Part shown: positions 6,188 to 8,090 of the stretch, piece by piece
Layout: each line of letters opens with the position of its first letter
How positions within the stretch are numbered: the stretch's first letter is position 1
Source of the DNA: Phycisphaerae bacterium
Lineage (GTDB): Bacteria; Planctomycetota; Phycisphaerae; Sedimentisphaerales; SM23-30
Length of the DNA stretch: 8,090 nt
Reading direction: 5' to 3'
Assembly (NCBI GenBank): GCA_021736565.1
Contig: JAIPFO010000163.1
Location: 1 to 8,090 of the forward strand
Position numbers and translations under genes: made by a program
Notes under the pieces: model-generated
Told to the model about the DNA's origin: nothing
Database searches by the model: none
The model's input: only the letters and a program-made list of their open reading frames with translations

Positions 6188-7650
6188 TCTTCTACATCAA
6201 CCTGTTTACACTTACAAAATTTCGAGCAGACATCACCACAAAGCGTTAATAGTACCATCAGGGCCAATGCGATTTTGAGGATCGGGGTGAAATAGTGGCC
6301 GTAGTTGACGAAGAATGTGCGATGGGAGAGGGGTTTGATCTGAGCGACGGATGCTTTATTTGCCTGTTCGGAGTCAAGGGGGTTAATCAAACGGCCATCG
6401 GGTGCGACAATCGCCGAAATGCCCGTACTGCAAGACCGGGCGATGTAACGGCGAAGCTCTATAGACCGGAAGCGGGCGATGTCGATTTGATGGTCACGCT
6501 GGGAATCGGGCCAGAAATTCGGATGCATTATTGGTGCCAGGATAAACTGAGCCCCTTTATCGACCAGACGCCTGGGCGCATCGGTAAATGAACCGTCATA
6601 ACAGATGAATAGCCCCGCCAGGCCATACGGCGTCTTGAAAACCTGCTGAGTGGTTGCCGGGTTGCCATCGGAAAAGAATGGGATCGGGACAACTTTGACC
6701 TGGTAATCAAGGGTGCCGTCTGAATGGATAAGCATGGCGACGTTATCAAAATCACACGCACCAGGACAAGTCGGCTCCGTGCGAATGCCCAGGCAGATGC
6801 TGATATTATTTTCGACTGCACACTTTATGAGATTCTCGACGAAAGGTTCATTGGGCTCAGTTTTATCTGCGATACAATATTCAGGCAGAACAAGGAAATC
6901 AGCTTCAGGATACTCCTTACAGGTTCGCTCGATAATCGAGGTGATGCGATCGCGGCTATCTGTATTAATCTGAATAGCCGCGATTACTGGGTCATCATCC
7001 GTTACAGGCAGCTCGGCCTTAGGCTGGGAAATTATTCCCAGAAGTGCAATGATTATCATTGTCGCTGCGGCGGCGATAAAATCGCGGGGTTTGCGTTTGA
7101 TAATAGCCAGGGCGATCATAACATTAACCAACACGATAAGAAAGCTGATAAAGTAAACTCCGCCAATAGATGCGATCTGAGCAAGCCAGAGGTTGGCCAC
7201 CTGGGAATAGCCGATAGCCGAATAGGCGAATCGAATACGCGGCAGCGTTTCGGAGCGAAGGAGCTCCTGGCCGACAATTGCCAGCGGCACAAGAACCGCC
7301 ATCGAGCGAACCCCATACTTGACCATCAACATCCGGGCCGAATAAAACGCCACCCCCAAACACAACGACCAGAGGAACATCATAAGAATAGAAATAACAA
7401 AGGTAATTTCAAAGAGCCACGCCAGGCAAAAACAATAGTAGCTCACCGCCAGAAAAATACCAAAGATCGCAGCGGTGTCGGGCTTTAGACGACTAAAAAG
7501 AACAACCGACGGCACAAACGCCATCCACGCCAGAAAATGCATGTAATGCGGAAAGAAACACAAGCTCATCAGATAGCCGGTAAGCGGCGCAACGATCAAC
7601 ATAGCAACAAACGCAAACATACCCGATAAATATTGATTTTCTTGTTCCAA
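6178..7650 (-). CDS. lnt: apolipoprotein N-acyltransferase-like membrane nitrilase (Lnt family)
   Basis: Probable inner-membrane enzyme adding the third acyl chain to the N-terminal cysteine of lipoproteins. With the TTG start at 7650 it has 490 aa, close to E. coli Lnt. Order: about seven hydrophobic segments (10-33, 39-53, 60-80, 82-107, 117-131, 151-184, 190-207), a carbon-nitrogen hydrolase domain (about 222-445) expected on the outer face, and a last membrane helix (about 457-474). The nitrilase triad is complete: Glu257 (LPEYC), Lys319 (YQVKVVP), Cys350 (FICYDGSF). The block RSIELRRYIARSCSTGIS matches the 'RA.E..R...R..NTGIS' region of Lnt, with Ser for Asn. The usual VPFGEY after the Lys is VVPIPFFSDG, and CYE is CYD, so it is divergent. 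A longer frame reaches 7743, but that start lies in the promoter -10; GGGAG sits 6 nt before the TTG. The tail is Cys-rich. Another membrane-bound amidase or acyltransferase function is possible. Confidence 0.82.
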   Translation of the reverse strand: MEQENQYLSGMFAFVAMLIVAPLTGYLMSLCFFPHYMHFLAWMAFVPSVVLFSRLKPDTAAIFGIFLAVSYYCFCLAWLFEITFVISILMMFLWSLCLGVAFYSARMLMVKYGVRSMAVLVPLAIVGQELLRSETLPRIRFAYSAIGYSQVANLWLAQIASIGGVYFISFLIVLVNVMIALAIIKRKPRDFIAAAATMIIIALLGIISQPKAELPVTDDDPVIAAIQINTDSRDRITSIIERTCKEYPEADFLVLPEYCIADKTEPNEPFVENLIKCAVENNISICLGIRTEPTCPGACDFDNVAMLIHSDGTLDYQVKVVPIPFFSDGNPATTQQVFKTPYGLAGLFICYDGSFTDAPRRLVDKGAQFILAPIMHPNFWPDSQRDHQIDIARFRSIELRRYIARSCSTGISAIVAPDGRLINPLDSEQANKASVAQIKPLSHRTFFVNYGHYFTPILKIALALMVLLTLCGDVCSKFCKCKQVDVEEGC

Positions 7651-7656
7651 TTGATT

Positions 7657-7661
7657 CTCCC
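7657..7661 (-). promoter_or_regulatory. Shine-Dalgarno that fixes the TTG start of the Lnt-like gene
   Basis: GGGAG on the minus strand, 6 nt (AATCAA) before TTG 7650-7648. The other in-frame candidates, ATG at 7695 and TTG at 7743, have no comparable site. The first predicted membrane helix starts about 9 residues after this TTG, as expected for Lnt. Confidence 0.6.
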
Positions 7662-7734
7662 TATGTAAAGGTAATATATTTGAGTTTTCGCGCATACTAC
7701 AATACCAACTATTACGATTTAGAAATACAATCAT

Positions 7735-7763
7735 AATATACAATTTACACTTTAGTTTTACAA
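7735..7763 (-). promoter_or_regulatory. sigma70-like promoter of the Lnt-like gene
   Basis: On the minus strand, TTGTAA (7763-7758) and TATATT (7740-7735) are separated by exactly 17 bp. Predicted transcription start is near 7728, giving a leader of about 78 nt to the TTG at 7650. The promoter overlaps the most upstream possible start codon, excluding it. Confidence 0.5.
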
Positions 7764-7953
7764 GGTATATATGCTATTTTCGCTTAAGCTTTACAACCAT
7801 AAAATGCCCCCCCCACTTCCTGGGCCTAACGTGGAGATAAACACAATAAACATGGTAACTTATTACAACACATGGACTTATGCTCCAACTAGTCGGCTAT
7901 TTTTAAATGACCCAAAATAACCACTGCCCCTTCTGCTCATTTCGTATAAACAC
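7764..7953. other. AT-rich intergenic stretch between the Lnt-like gene promoter and the insertion sequence
   Basis: No supported gene. A run of eight C (7807-7814) is followed closely by a short complementary GGG, and a 22-codon frame at 7852-7920 (+) has no recognisable content. The base composition is clearly more AT-rich than the coding regions. Confidence 0.5.
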
Positions 7954-8015
7954 TATAATACTCCCCAAAAACTGGGCGCATAACTAAGGTGGATTTGTTT
8001 TCTGATAAATGTTAC

Positions 8016-8044
8016 TATATACAGGACTTATGACAATCAGGAGA
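8016..8044 (+). promoter_or_regulatory. candidate -10 and ribosome site for the transposase orfA
   Basis: TATATA (8016-8021) is a plausible -10 box; the best -35 match, TTGTTT at 7995-8000, is only 15 bp away, so the promoter is weak or poorly defined. The Shine-Dalgarno AGGAGA (8039-8044) is well placed, 6 nt before the ATG at 8051. Confidence 0.4.
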
Positions 8045-8050
8045 CAGATT

Positions 8051-8090
8051 ATGAAGAAAGCACGAACGAATCATTCGGCAGAATTTAAGT
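8051..8090 (+). CDS. IS3-family transposase OrfA, N-terminal fragment (3' end outside window)
   Basis: Only 13 codons are visible, MKKARTNHSAEFK, but this matches the very characteristic N-terminus of IS3-family OrfA proteins (Transposase_8 / HTH_Tnp_1), typically 'M.K.R..H..EFKAKVAL'. In the family OrfA supplies the helix-turn-helix that binds the element's ends, and OrfB, made by -1 frameshifting, carries the DDE catalytic domain. The ATG is supported by AGGAGA 6 nt upstream. Intactness cannot be judged. Confidence 0.65.
   Translation, partial: MKKARTNHSAEFK

Larger units (their letters stand above)
7954..8090 (+). mobile_element. probable left end of an IS3-family insertion sequence (runs out of window)
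   Basis: The orfA start at 8051 implies that the element's left end lies shortly upstream. At about 7954-7990 the sequence reads TATAATACTCCCCAAAAACT, then GGGCGCA and TAAGGTGG. This resembles the common IS3-family end pattern 'TGTA.TGACCCCAAAAA.TGG.CA...TAAGG', although the first bases differ and the true boundary is uncertain. The right end, the matching inverted repeat and the target duplication are outside the window. Confidence 0.4.

Noticed and set aside
6724..7488. 254-codon + strand ORF opposite the Lnt-like gene
   Set aside because: It is antisense to a clear membrane protein with conserved catalytic motifs; its His/Arg/Asn-rich translation is what antisense of hydrophobic coding sequence gives.
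7852..7920. 22-codon + strand frame with GGAG about 15 nt upstream
   Set aside because: It is too short, the ribosome site is too distant and the peptide has no recognisable feature.
1..8090. CRISPR array, tRNA or rRNA genes, toxin-antitoxin or defence genes
   Set aside because: No regularly spaced repeats, no cloverleaf or CCA-type ends, and no matching motifs were seen in any frame.

Overview
The window looks like chromosomal DNA of moderate GC content from a Planctomycetota or related PVC-group bacterium, possibly of the Phycisphaerae type. The main evidence is the C-terminal part of an H-X9-DG (DUF1559-like) pseudopilin-type protein at the left edge, a family greatly expanded in Planctomycetes, Lentisphaerae and Verrucomicrobia. 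The taxonomic call is an inference; no rRNA or other marker is present.

Layout, left to right. (1) Nt 2-436, + strand: 3' part of the H-X9-DG protein gene. (2) Nt 437-718: short convergent intergenic region with a small UUCG-type hairpin and a strong, probably bidirectional terminator at 652-698. (3) Nt 719-3331, - strand: complete 870-aa alpha-glucan (glycogen/maltodextrin) phosphorylase of the DUF3417 type. (4) Nt 3332-4160: an 829-bp stretch without a convincing gene, holding a 22-bp palindrome upstream of the phosphorylase and a set of small inverted and direct repeats. (5) Nt 4161-5753, - strand: (R)-citramalate synthase, start corrected to an internal ATG, with a sigma70-like promoter upstream. 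(6) Nt 5754-6177: intergenic, with a structured REP-like element, a doubtful 51-codon ORF and the terminator of the next gene. (7) Nt 6178-7650, - strand: membrane nitrilase-superfamily protein of the apolipoprotein N-acyltransferase type, start corrected to a TTG with a good Shine-Dalgarno, under its own promoter. (8) Nt 7651-8050: AT-rich leader and intergenic DNA, running into the probable left end of an IS3-family insertion sequence whose orfA begins at 8051 and leaves the window.

The three complete genes are all on the minus strand, but gaps of 424-829 bp and separate promoter or terminator signals suggest separate transcription units rather than an operon. They are housekeeping functions: storage-glucan breakdown, the pyruvate-derived route to isoleucine, and lipoprotein maturation. 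I see no defence island, CRISPR array, biosynthetic cluster or clearly new multi-gene system. The points most worth a second look are the lipoprotein acyltransferase homologue, which keeps the Glu-Lys-Cys triad but lacks the usual Lnt residues around it and carries a Cys-rich tail, and the structured intergenic elements.
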